A stretch of DNA of 15,183 nucleotides from Pseudomonadota bacterium (GTDB lineage: Bacteria > Pseudomonadota > Alphaproteobacteria > Rhizobiales > Devosiaceae). Under the pieces are notes generated by a model, which was not told the origin of the DNA, ran no database searches, and saw only the letters and a program-made list of their open reading frames with translations. Where the stretch lies: contig JAEYTN010000210.1 in the NCBI GenBank assembly GCA_023433985.1, positions 1 through 15,183 of the forward strand, read 5' to 3'. The translations under genes and the position numbers were made by a program. Position 1 is the stretch's first letter. The number at the start of each line of letters is the position of its first letter. Positions 6,644 to 15,183 of the stretch are shown piece after piece.

Positions 6644-6915
6644 CCCGCCCGCGCGTAGCGTTCCTTCGCCCGCTCCCTCGCCCGCGCGATCAGCACCTCG
6701 CGGTCACGCTTGGGCGCGTCGGTCTCGAGTTCCTTGAGCAGTTGGCGCACCACCTTCTCGATATCGTCGACCGCCGCGTAGAACGCCGTCTCGTTGGTCT
6801 TGCTGGGGTGCGTGTAGCCCGAAATCTTGCGCACGAACTGCAGCGCCGCGTCGCGCATCTCGTTCTTGGTCGCCGGCGGCTCGAAGTTGAACAGCGGCTT
6901 GATGTTGCGGCACAT
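6640..6915 (-). CDS. DUF2277 family protein
   Basis: This 91-residue protein begins MCRNIKPLFNFEPPAT and continues AALQFVRKISGY..PSKTNE.AF, the DUF2277 signature. It ends with a charged helix (RDREVLIARARERAKERY). It is small and basic, with no signal peptide or membrane segment, so cytosolic. The family has no known function that I can name. AAGGAGG (6921-6927) stands five bases before the ATG at 6915, a near-ideal ribosome binding site. The gene is convergent with the GT-C gene, sharing a CTAG at the stop codons, and divergent from the DUF1127 gene across 174 bp. Confidence 0.92.
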   Translation of the reverse strand: MCRNIKPLFNFEPPATKNEMRDAALQFVRKISGYTHPSKTNETAFYAAVDDIEKVVRQLLKELETDAPKRDREVLIARARERAKERYARAG

Positions 6916-7089
6916 GGCGGCCTCCTTCTCTGCGTCCCCCGATATTTGACCACCCCCGCGCCAACGGCAACCGCCCGGCTCCGATTCCGGCTCCCAGCGG
7001 TTTTTCTTCGCCCCCCATGTCGATCCCGCCGAACCCCATTCGTCGAGATGTCGAAGGGGCAGCAAACGCGCCCCGCCAAGGAGGAAAGA

Positions 7090-7302
7090 ATGACCCTGCT
7101 GTTTGCCGACCACGAGGAAGCCCTGCCCCGCCGGACCCTGGCCCAGGCCTCCATCCGCGCCCTCGCCCTCGGCTTCGCCGCCTGGCGCCGCCAGCGCGAG
7201 CGTCGCATCGCGCTGCTTGCGCTCGCCGAGATGGACGCCCAGCGTCTCGACGACCTCGGCATCAGCCTCGAAGCCGTGCGCGACGCCATCGATGCCCGCT
7301 GA
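7090..7302 (+). CDS. DUF1127 family small protein
   Basis: This is a 70-residue protein. Its C-terminal half (AWRRQRERRIALLALAEMD, then QRLDDLGISLEAVRDAI) is the DUF1127 motif: an arginine-rich helix, then L..LD...L.DIG. Some small alphaproteobacterial DUF1127 proteins bind RNA and affect phosphate or stress responses. The one here carries a 30-residue N-terminal extension, and its role is not known. AAGGAGG (7078-7084) with a five-base spacer fixes the start. The gene is followed within 14 bases of its stop by a terminator-like hairpin, so it is probably monocistronic. Confidence 0.88.
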   Translation: MTLLFADHEEALPRRTLAQASIRALALGFAAWRRQRERRIALLALAEMDAQRLDDLGISLEAVRDAIDAR

Positions 7303-7315
7303 GCCCACCTGAGAG

Positions 7316-7338
7316 GCCTTCGCCCGTCGTGCGAAGGC
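7316..7338 (+). terminator. Hairpin terminator after DUF1127 gene
   Basis: GCCTTCGC-CCGTCGT-GCGAAGGC is a perfect 8-bp stem with a 7-base loop, 13 bases after the stop, followed by the pyrimidine run TCCTCCC. It is a likely transcription end, although a true T-run is absent. Confidence 0.6.
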
Positions 7339-7395
7339 TCCTCCCGTGACAGCCCCGCTCCGATGCGCTACCCCCGCGCCAGCACGGAGCCTCCC

Positions 7396-7746
7396 ATGTA
7401 CCGCCCCTTCCTCGCCCTCGCCGGCCTGCTCGGCGCCGCCGGCGTCGCCACCGCCGCAGCCGCCAGCCACGGCGGCGACCCCAACCTGGCCATCGTCGGC
7501 AATTTCCTGCTCTTCCATGCGCCGGCGCTGATCGGCCTGAGCCTAGTGCCGCGCTCCCCCCTTGGCATCGCCGCCGGCTACGTCCTGGTCCTCGGCCTCG
7601 CTGTGTTCTGCGGCGACCTTGCGATGCGCAGCCTCGCCGGCAACGCCCTCTTCCCCATGGCGGCCCCCATCGGTGGCGGCGGCCTGATCCTCGGCTGGCT
7701 GCTCGTCGCCGCCTCGGCCCTGCCCACACGTCGCACCCGGGACTGA
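7396..7746 (+). CDS. DUF423-like small membrane protein
   Basis: This is a 116-residue protein with about four hydrophobic segments. Residues 7-24 (ALAGLLGAAGVATAAAAS, then H) match the start of DUF423 proteins (…GALGVALGAFGAH). The stretch FCGDLAMRSLAG (71-82) followed by PIGGGGLILGWLLVAASAL (91-109) matches the family's FSGSLY…G…TPIGG…GW pattern. It is shorter than most members, with reduced loops. It sits in the cytoplasmic membrane and its function is unknown. ATG 7396 places the first segment at the N-terminus; an in-frame ATG at 7363 would add 11 residues without homology. A weak GGAG stands about seven bases upstream. It lies between a terminator hairpin and carB. Confidence 0.72.
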   Translation: MYRPFLALAGLLGAAGVATAAAASHGGDPNLAIVGNFLLFHAPALIGLSLVPRSPLGIAAGYVLVLGLAVFCGDLAMRSLAGNALFPMAAPIGGGGLILGWLLVAASALPTRRTRD

Positions 7747-7777
7747 CAGCCGGGGGTTCCCTTCGCCAGCCGCTTCC

Positions 7778-7805
7778 GTTACAGAGCCCGCTTAGCCCAT
7801 AGAAT
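7778..7805 (+). promoter_or_regulatory. Candidate carB promoter
   Basis: GTTACA (7778-7783) and TAGAAT (7800-7805, five of six matches to the -10 consensus) are separated by 16 bases. Transcription would begin near 7812, giving a leader of about 58 bases that starts with the hairpin at 7817-7834. Read by eye. Confidence 0.4.
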
Positions 7806-7816
7806 CCGACGCCACC

Positions 7817-7834
7817 GACCCGCAACCGCGGGTC
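7817..7834 (+). promoter_or_regulatory. Hairpin in the carB leader
   Basis: GACCCGC-AACC-GCGGGTC is a perfect 7-bp stem with a 4-base loop, followed at once by TTT. It lies 36 bases before the carB ATG. It could be a 5' stabilising hairpin, a small attenuator, or the terminator of the DUF423-like gene. Confidence 0.4.
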
Positions 7835-7869
7835 TTTCCGCGCGCGTCCACCAATCGCAAGAGCCCACG

Positions 7870-11190
<3,321 letters not shown>

Positions 11191-11213
11191 AGCCGCCGAC
11201 GCCGACGGCACTC

Positions 11214-11268
11214 ATCCTCCCCCGCGTGGCGGGGGAGGCGGACCAGCGAAGCCGGTGGAGGGGGCAAG
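11214..11268. repeat. GC-rich intergenic repeat with perfect 10-bp hairpin, after carB
   Basis: CCTCCCCCGC-GTG-GCGGGGGAGG (11216-11238) is a perfect 10-bp stem with a three-base loop. It is followed by the conserved-looking tail GGACCAGCGAAGCCGGTGGAGGGGGCAAG. Intergenic elements of this shape are common in GC-rich alphaproteobacteria. A degenerate relative lies at 3047-3094. Placed 25 bases after the carB stop, the hairpin may also end or stabilise the carB transcript. Confidence 0.6.
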
Positions 11269-11288
11269 TCTCCACTGGACAACCTGCG

Positions 11289-12158
11289 ATGCCCCTGCCC
11301 AACCTCGATCCCGAAACCGTAACCCGCGTCGAACGACTCCTGGGCTGGACGCCCGACACCTGGCGCCCGGTCCATGGCGGCTACACCCCCACTGCCCGCT
11401 ATGCCGTCGCCGACGACCGGCGCCGCGGCTTCGTCAAGATCTCGACCACCGAGACGACGGCTTGGCAGATGAACCGCGAGATCGTGGCCTACAATGGCAT
11501 CTCCGGCCGCTTCGTCCCACGCCTCCTCGCCGCCGACCCCGACCCGGAAGTCCCCATCCTCATCATCGAGGACCTCAGCGACGCCAGCTGGCCGCCGCCC
11601 TGGACCGAGCCCCTCGTCGCGCAGGTTCTCGACGCGGTCGCCGAGATGCACGCTACTCCCTGCACGCTCGCGCATGGCGGCCTGCTCGAAGGTCGCGAAG
11701 CCGGCTGGCCCACCGTCGCCGACAACCCCGAGCCGTTCCTCAGCCTCGACCTTGTCACTGCCGCGTGGCTCGACCGCGCTCTGCCTGCTCTCATCGCCGC
11801 CGAGCAAGCCTGCGTCCTCGCCGGGGACGCCCTGACCCATCTCGACCTGCGCAGCGACAACCTCTGCATCACGCCCGAAGGCGTGAAGTTCATCGACTGG
11901 GCCGAAGCCTGCCGCTCGGCTGCCGATGTCGACCTCGCCTTCTTCCTCCCCAGCCTCGCCTACGAGCAGGGCCCGCTACCCGACACCATCCTCCCCGACC
12001 GCCCCGACTTGGCCGCAGTGGTCTCCGGCTTCTTCGCGTCCCGCGCCGGCCTCCCGATCATCCCCAACGCCCCCTTCGTCCGTCGCGTCCAGCACGAACA
12101 ACTCACGGCCGCACTTCCCTGGGCGATACGCGCGCTCGGCCTGCCGCCCCCGGGCTAG
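11289..12158 (+). CDS. APH-family phosphotransferase (aminoglycoside phosphotransferase/choline kinase-like)
   Basis: This is a 289-residue kinase-fold protein. The N-lobe shows a glycine-rich loop HGGYTPTAR (29-37) and a lysine in GFVKIS (K50) suited to ATP binding. The C-lobe has the Brenner motif THLDLRSDN (183-191, catalytic D186, N191) and the metal-binding FIDWAEA (D203). Family members phosphorylate small molecules such as aminoglycosides, choline, sugars or homoserine. Nothing marks this one as a resistance gene. I chose ATG 11289. An in-frame GTG at 11226 would place the first 21 codons inside the repeat hairpin. No clear Shine-Dalgarno precedes 11289 apart from the purine-rich end of the repeat. 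The eamA-like gene follows after 51 bp on the same strand and may share its transcript. Confidence 0.85.
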   Translation: MPLPNLDPETVTRVERLLGWTPDTWRPVHGGYTPTARYAVADDRRRGFVKISTTETTAWQMNREIVAYNGISGRFVPRLLAADPDPEVPILIIEDLSDASWPPPWTEPLVAQVLDAVAEMHATPCTLAHGGLLEGREAGWPTVADNPEPFLSLDLVTAAWLDRALPALIAAEQACVLAGDALTHLDLRSDNLCITPEGVKFIDWAEACRSAADVDLAFFLPSLAYEQGPLPDTILPDRPDLAAVVSGFFASRAGLPIIPNAPFVRRVQHEQLTAALPWAIRALGLPPPG

Positions 12159-12209
12159 GAGTCGGACGCCGGGCTATCCGATGCCCTGCCCCGAGCGCAT
12201 AGTCGTCAC

Positions 12210-13064
12210 ATGCCGACGCCGCGCCTCATCCTCCTCACCACCCTCGCGATGCTCGCCTTCGCCGCCAACTCGGTCCTGGCGCGCCTCGCTTTCGCTACGG
12301 CGCACGCGGAGCCCCTGAGCTACACCGGCATCCGCCTCGCCTCCGGCGCCATCGTCCTCACGCTGCTGCTCCTCCTGCGGCGACGAAACGCCTTCCGCGT
12401 CGCCGGCAGCTGGCCGGCCGCGGCGGTGCTCTTCGGCTACGCGCTCGCCTTCTCGATCGCCTACCGGATGCTCGGCGCCGGCACCGGGGCGCTCATCCTT
12501 TTTGCTTCGGTGCAACTTGGCATCCTCGGCTGGGCCGTCTATCGCGGCGATCGCCCCGGCCCGCTCGAATGGCTCGGCCTTGCGCTCGCCTTCGCGGGCT
12601 TCGCCTGGCTAGTCGCCCCCGGCCTCGTCGCGCCCGATCCGCTGGGTGCCCTGCTGATGGTGGGCTCCGGCCTCTGCTGGGCCGCCTACACGCTGATGGG
12701 CCGCGGCTCCACATCGCCCCTCGCCGACACCACCGGCAACTTCATCCGCGCTGCCGTCACCGCCCCCGTCCTCGTCGTGGCCGCCGTTTTCGTCCACGGG
12801 CAGGTCACGCCAATGGCCGCGGCCTATGCGGCCGCGTCGGGGGCCATCGCGTCAGGCCTCGGTTACGCGATCTGGTACGCCGCGCTGCCCGCCCTCAGCC
12901 GCACGCGCGCCGCCCTCGTGCAACTCGCGGTCCCAGCCATCGCGGCGCTCGGCGGCATCGTCTTCATCGGCGAGTCGCTGACTGCCCGGCTTGTCGTTGC
13001 GACCCTGGCCATCCTCGGCGGCATCGCGCTCGCCCTGCTCACCGCCGCACGCCGGAGACGTTGA
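12210..13064 (+). CDS. EamA/DMT superfamily permease
   Basis: This is a 284-residue inner-membrane protein with ten predicted hydrophobic segments arranged as two EamA repeats. The first starts at MLAFAANSVLARLA (14-27). The second starts at LGALLMVGSGLCWAAYTLMG and ends with FIGESLTARLVVATLAILGGI, the typical ...GE.l......G..lI..G end of the repeat. Drug/metabolite transporters of this type export amino acids, metabolites or toxic compounds; the substrate is not predictable here. The ribosome binding site is poor. The short gap from the phosphotransferase suggests co-transcription. It is convergent with the secreted-protein gene at 13102. Confidence 0.9.
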   Translation: MPTPRLILLTTLAMLAFAANSVLARLAFATAHAEPLSYTGIRLASGAIVLTLLLLLRRRNAFRVAGSWPAAAVLFGYALAFSIAYRMLGAGTGALILFASVQLGILGWAVYRGDRPGPLEWLGLALAFAGFAWLVAPGLVAPDPLGALLMVGSGLCWAAYTLMGRGSTSPLADTTGNFIRAAVTAPVLVVAAVFVHGQVTPMAAAYAAASGAIASGLGYAIWYAALPALSRTRAALVQLAVPAIAALGGIVFIGESLTARLVVATLAILGGIALALLTAARRRR

Positions 13065-13101
13065 TCCCCGGCGCACGCGTCGAACCGAAGCGAGCCGAAC
13101 C

Positions 13102-13653
13102 TCAGTTCGCGAACGGATCGCCGCCGCCGTCGCCCGCTGCCAACGCGGCGTTCACGGCATCCTGGCAGTTCAGCACCTCACCCAGCGCCGCCATCGAGCC
13201 CTTGAGGCTCAGGTGCATGATCTCGTTGTTCTTGTACCAGACCTTGATGCTCGACTGCGACGCGAACTCCTCCATGAAGGAGGAGTCGGTGCTCGTCACC
13301 ATCAGCGTCGGCACGTCGCCCATCCGCCCGCCGGTGGCAGCGGCGCTCCAGGCCTGCCGGTTGCCCATCTGCAGCGCGATATCGTAGCTCTGGTCGGCCG
13401 CGATCGAGGTCCAGTCCATGTCGGCCAGCAGCAGGTAGATATTGCCCGCCGTCAGGTCGAAGCCGATACGCGCCGAAGCCGCGCCGTCGAATATCGTGTA
13501 CATGAAGCAGCCACCGCCCAGCGTCGTGTCGATGGCGATCGTCCACCCCCGGACATCCGGCACATCCCACGGAATTGTGTCCTGCGCAAAAGCCACCAAG
13601 CTGGAAGCGGCGAACATCGCTGCCGCCGTTCCGTACTTCAACAACCCATGCAT
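13102..13653 (-). CDS. Secreted protein of unknown function (183 aa)
   Basis: A signal peptide is evident at residues 1-23 (MHGLLKYGTAAAMFAASSLVAFA, cleaved before QDT), so the product is probably periplasmic. The mature part reads GWTIAIDTTLGGGCFMYTIF and later MDWTSIAADQSYDIALQMGN, WSAAATGG and SLKGSMAALGEVLNC. This W…D…GGCFM…W.SI pattern recalls secreted proteins found in other alphaproteobacteria, but I cannot name the family. C49 and C163 could form a disulfide. The start at 13653 is preferred because it begins the signal peptide and follows GGGGAAAGGGGA on the minus strand; upstream in-frame codons lack such features. A good promoter lies just upstream. No catalytic motif is visible. 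Confidence 0.8.
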   Translation of the reverse strand: MHGLLKYGTAAAMFAASSLVAFAQDTIPWDVPDVRGWTIAIDTTLGGGCFMYTIFDGAASARIGFDLTAGNIYLLLADMDWTSIAADQSYDIALQMGNRQAWSAAATGGRMGDVPTLMVTSTDSSFMEEFASQSSIKVWYKNNEIMHLSLKGSMAALGEVLNCQDAVNAALAAGDGGGDPFAN

Positions 13654-13680
13654 GGCGTCCCCTTTCCCCAAGCCGGTTGA

Positions 13681-13709
13681 ATTAAATGTCACGCATCGAA
13701 AAACAGCAA
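13681..13709 (-). promoter_or_regulatory. Candidate promoter for the 13102-13653 gene
   Basis: On the minus strand TTGCTG (13709-13704) and TTTAAT (13686-13681, five of six matches) are 17 bases apart, in the most AT-rich stretch nearby. Transcription would start near 13674, about 20 bases before the ATG. Confidence 0.5.
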
Positions 13710-13851
13710 GATGCCAGCGATCAACAATAGTTAGCCGCCGCATGGCCGTCCGGCGCTCTATCGCTCCAACAGTAAGACGCCGCTAAAACCGCGATCCTTT
13801 GGCGGCCCCGCGAAATACTTGGCCCCCTTCGTACTCCCGCCCTGCCGCCGG

Positions 13852-14835
13852 TCAGCCGGGCTTCCGCACCACGAGCAGCAGCCCCGCCACCGGCACCCCG
13901 CGATCCCACCGGATCACGGTGTCCTGCTTGGCGGCGATCTCGAACCCTGCCGCGAGGCAAGCCGCCAGCGCGGCCGCCCCGTTATGCGCATAGCGTAGCG
14001 AGCTTCGGAGCTTCACCGCCTCCAGCCCCTCGTAGGTCTCCAGCGAGAAGCCGAACAGCCCGCCCGGCAGCAGTCCGCGCTGCACCGCCGCCAGCACCGG
14101 CGGTATCGGACCCACGTAGTTGAGCACATCGGTCGCCGTCATCAGCCCGGCCGGCTCCGCCCCCGCGAGGAACGCCAGCAGTTCGGCGCGCACCAGCCGG
14201 TCGTAGACTCCCTTCCGCCGCGCCTCCGCCAGCATCGCCTCCGACAGGTCCACGCCCTCGAGCCGCCGCACCACCGGCCGCAGCACCGCCCCCATCAGCC
14301 CGGTGCCACAGCCGAGGTCGTAGGCCGTGCCGCCGGGCTCTCGCCCCAGCCCTGCGAGGAGCGCCCCGAGTTCACCCGGCGTCCGATACCCAAGCCGGTC
14401 CACCAGCGATTTCTCGAACCGCCCCGCATAGTCGTCGAACAGCGTCTCGACATACGCCCCGCCGGCCGCCTCGCCGGCAAGGCCATGCGCCGCCAGCTTC
14501 AGCGCCGCGCCGTAGAATCCCTCGCGGTCGAGTTCCGCGGAACGCCGCCAGGCCGCCTCCGCCGCCACGAGGTCGCCCTGCTCCTCGCGATAGCGCCCGA
14601 GGTTGGCCCATCCTGCCGCCCAGTCCGCCACACGATCGAGTGCCTGCGCCAGCACCTCCGCCGCTTCCTTGAACGCTCCTTCCGCCGCCAGCGCCTCGGC
14701 ATAGCCGGCCCGCCGGTCCGCAATCGGATCGCCCGAGGAGTGCTGAAGTTTGCGCAAGCTGGAACGGTAGTGAGGTAATGGAGGAAGTGTCGCCCGCAGC
14801 CCCAATACCACTTTGCTGTCACATTGCGAAAGCAT
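13852..14835 (-). CDS. TPR-containing class I SAM-dependent methyltransferase (COG4976-like)
   Basis: With the start at ATG 14835 the product is 327 residues. Residues about 37-105 hold two TPR-like helical repeats (YAEALAAEGAFKEAAEVLAQAL; WAAGWANLGRYREEQGDLVAAEAAWRRS). The linker LFDDYAGRFEKSLVDRLGYRTP follows. Next is a Rossmann methyltransferase domain with motif I YDLGCGTG (172-179), the acidic motif II GVDLS (194-198) and TDVLNYVG (235-242). The layout is that of predicted TPR-methyltransferases; the substrate, small molecule or protein, is unknown. The start is uncertain: the first 34 residues look unrelated to the family. GTG 14811 or TTG 14754 (MRKLQHSSGDPIADRR) may be the true start. 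None has a clear ribosome binding site. Confidence 0.85.
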   Translation of the reverse strand: MLSQCDSKVVLGLRATLPPLPHYRSSLRKLQHSSGDPIADRRAGYAEALAAEGAFKEAAEVLAQALDRVADWAAGWANLGRYREEQGDLVAAEAAWRRSAELDREGFYGAALKLAAHGLAGEAAGGAYVETLFDDYAGRFEKSLVDRLGYRTPGELGALLAGLGREPGGTAYDLGCGTGLMGAVLRPVVRRLEGVDLSEAMLAEARRKGVYDRLVRAELLAFLAGAEPAGLMTATDVLNYVGPIPPVLAAVQRGLLPGGLFGFSLETYEGLEAVKLRSSLRYAHNGAAALAACLAAGFEIAAKQDTVIRWDRGVPVAGLLLVVRKPG

Positions 14836-15169
14836 AGACTGCGCTATGGCAGGTGGTGCAGAGCGCCATGTGCCCTTCGGGACCATTGGCGTCCCGCCTC
14901 CTCTGCCCGCCGCCAGACTCCCACGGCGCGGGGACTGCTCGGTCGGTCGGTTTAGTCGCCTGTTGCGCTTCCTGCGCACCGGGCATTTGGCGTTGCGTGC
15001 GCCATATTGATAGGGCGAAGATTTCCCGCTACAAGTTAACGGTCGAATATTGCGGCCGACACTTCGTGCCTGGCGTTCAAAACGCGCCTGCTGAGGTTCA
15101 TCCAAGATTCGATGGGCAAGGCTCCTATTGGGGTGGGAGCTGCCACGGCAGTCTGCGAAAGGGACTTAT
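14836..15169. other. Non-coding stretch, probable long leader of the downstream gene
   Basis: I see no convincing gene in these 334 bases. They contain small hairpins, TGCGC-TTCCT-GCGCA (14964-14978) and TGGCG-TTGCGTG-CGCCA (14988-15004), and a TCGG tandem run (14939-14950). A plus-strand promoter lies at 15007-15035. From there to 15169 the sequence is likely a 5' untranslated leader of about 125-130 bases. A short plus-strand open frame ending at 15010 has no ribosome binding site or recognisable motif. Confidence 0.45.
15007..15035 (+). promoter_or_regulatory. Sigma70-like promoter upstream of putative cold-shock gene
   Basis: TTGATA (15007-15012) and TACAAG (15030-15035) are separated by 17 bases, inside a locally AT-richer patch. 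Transcription from about 15042 would leave a leader of roughly 128 bases before the ATG at 15170. Long leaders are usual for cold-shock genes. Confidence 0.5.
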
Positions 15170-15183
15170 ATGGCTACCGGCAC
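15170..15183 (+). CDS. Start of a gene, probably CspA-family cold-shock protein (truncated by window edge)
   Basis: Only ATG GCT ACC GGC AC is present (M-A-T-G, then a Thr codon, since ACN is always Thr). GAAAGGGA at 15157-15164 is a good ribosome binding site at proper spacing. MATGT is the usual opening of alphaproteobacterial cold-shock proteins (continuing VKWFN in the family). A long leader with its own promoter fits that identity. With five codons the call rests on inference. CspA-type proteins bind single-stranded RNA and DNA and melt structure in the cold. Confidence 0.5.

Noticed and set aside
11226..11288. Upstream GTG start for the phosphotransferase
   Set aside because: The extra 21 codons lie within the intergenic repeat hairpin and do not look like protein.
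13050..13073. CGCCGG...CCGGCG inverted repeat over the end of the EamA gene as a terminator
   Set aside because: Only a 6-bp stem with a 12-base loop and no T-run; too common in this base composition to call.
14846..15010. Small plus-strand open frame of about 54 codons (MAGGAERHVPFG...)
   Set aside because: No ribosome binding site, no recognisable motif, Pro/Arg-rich composition expected of non-coding GC-rich DNA.
14836..15169. tRNA, SRP RNA or tmRNA in the right-hand gap
   Set aside because: No acceptor/T-loop pattern and no SRP core sequence seen; the small hairpins present do not match these RNAs.

Overview
The window looks like ordinary chromosome from a GC-rich alphaproteobacterium. 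The best guess is Hyphomicrobiales and possibly Devosia-like, but the genus is inference. The evidence is the ClpS2-type adaptor, the alphaproteobacterial insertion in CarB, the DUF1127, DUF2277 and DUF1328 small proteins, and uniformly high-GC codon use. I see no phage genes, IS elements, CRISPR arrays, tRNA, rRNA or toxin-antitoxin pairs, and no convincing new multi-gene system. The points worth a second look are regulatory or concern single genes.

Layout. At 1-2560 (minus) lies a secreted tandem-domain M16 metalloprotease, cut by the window's left edge. A divergent promoter region separates it from an orphan ClpS2-type adaptor (2724-3032). A tail-to-tail junction carrying a degenerate GC-rich repeat leads to a small DUF1328 membrane protein (3111-3284, minus). 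Divergent from that is a ChaN-like haem-binding protein (3434-4237). A 268-bp gap with a 16-bp palindrome and repeated GTCAGG half-sites precedes a secreted lipocalin-like protein (4506-5006). After two hairpins comes a GT-C type membrane glycosyltransferase (5108-6643), whose stop codon overlaps that of the opposing DUF2277 gene (6640-6915, minus).

Next are a DUF1127 protein (7090-7302) with a terminator hairpin and a DUF423-like membrane protein (7396-7746). carB (7870-11190), encoding the large subunit of carbamoyl-phosphate synthetase, follows without carA beside it. A clean copy of the GC-rich repeat follows carB. After it come an APH-type phosphotransferase (11289-12158) and an EamA/DMT transporter (12210-13064), which may be co-transcribed. 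Two minus-strand genes follow: a secreted protein of unknown function (13102-13653) and a TPR-methyltransferase (13852 to about 14835). The right end is a 334-bp non-coding stretch with a sigma70-like promoter. It leads into the first codons (M-A-T-G) of what is probably a cold-shock protein.

How the genes work together: mostly they do not. Each looks like an independent housekeeping or accessory unit with its own promoter. The supportable links are divergent pairs sharing a control region (M16/clpS, DUF1328/ChaN, DUF2277/DUF1127) and the possible aph-eamA operon.
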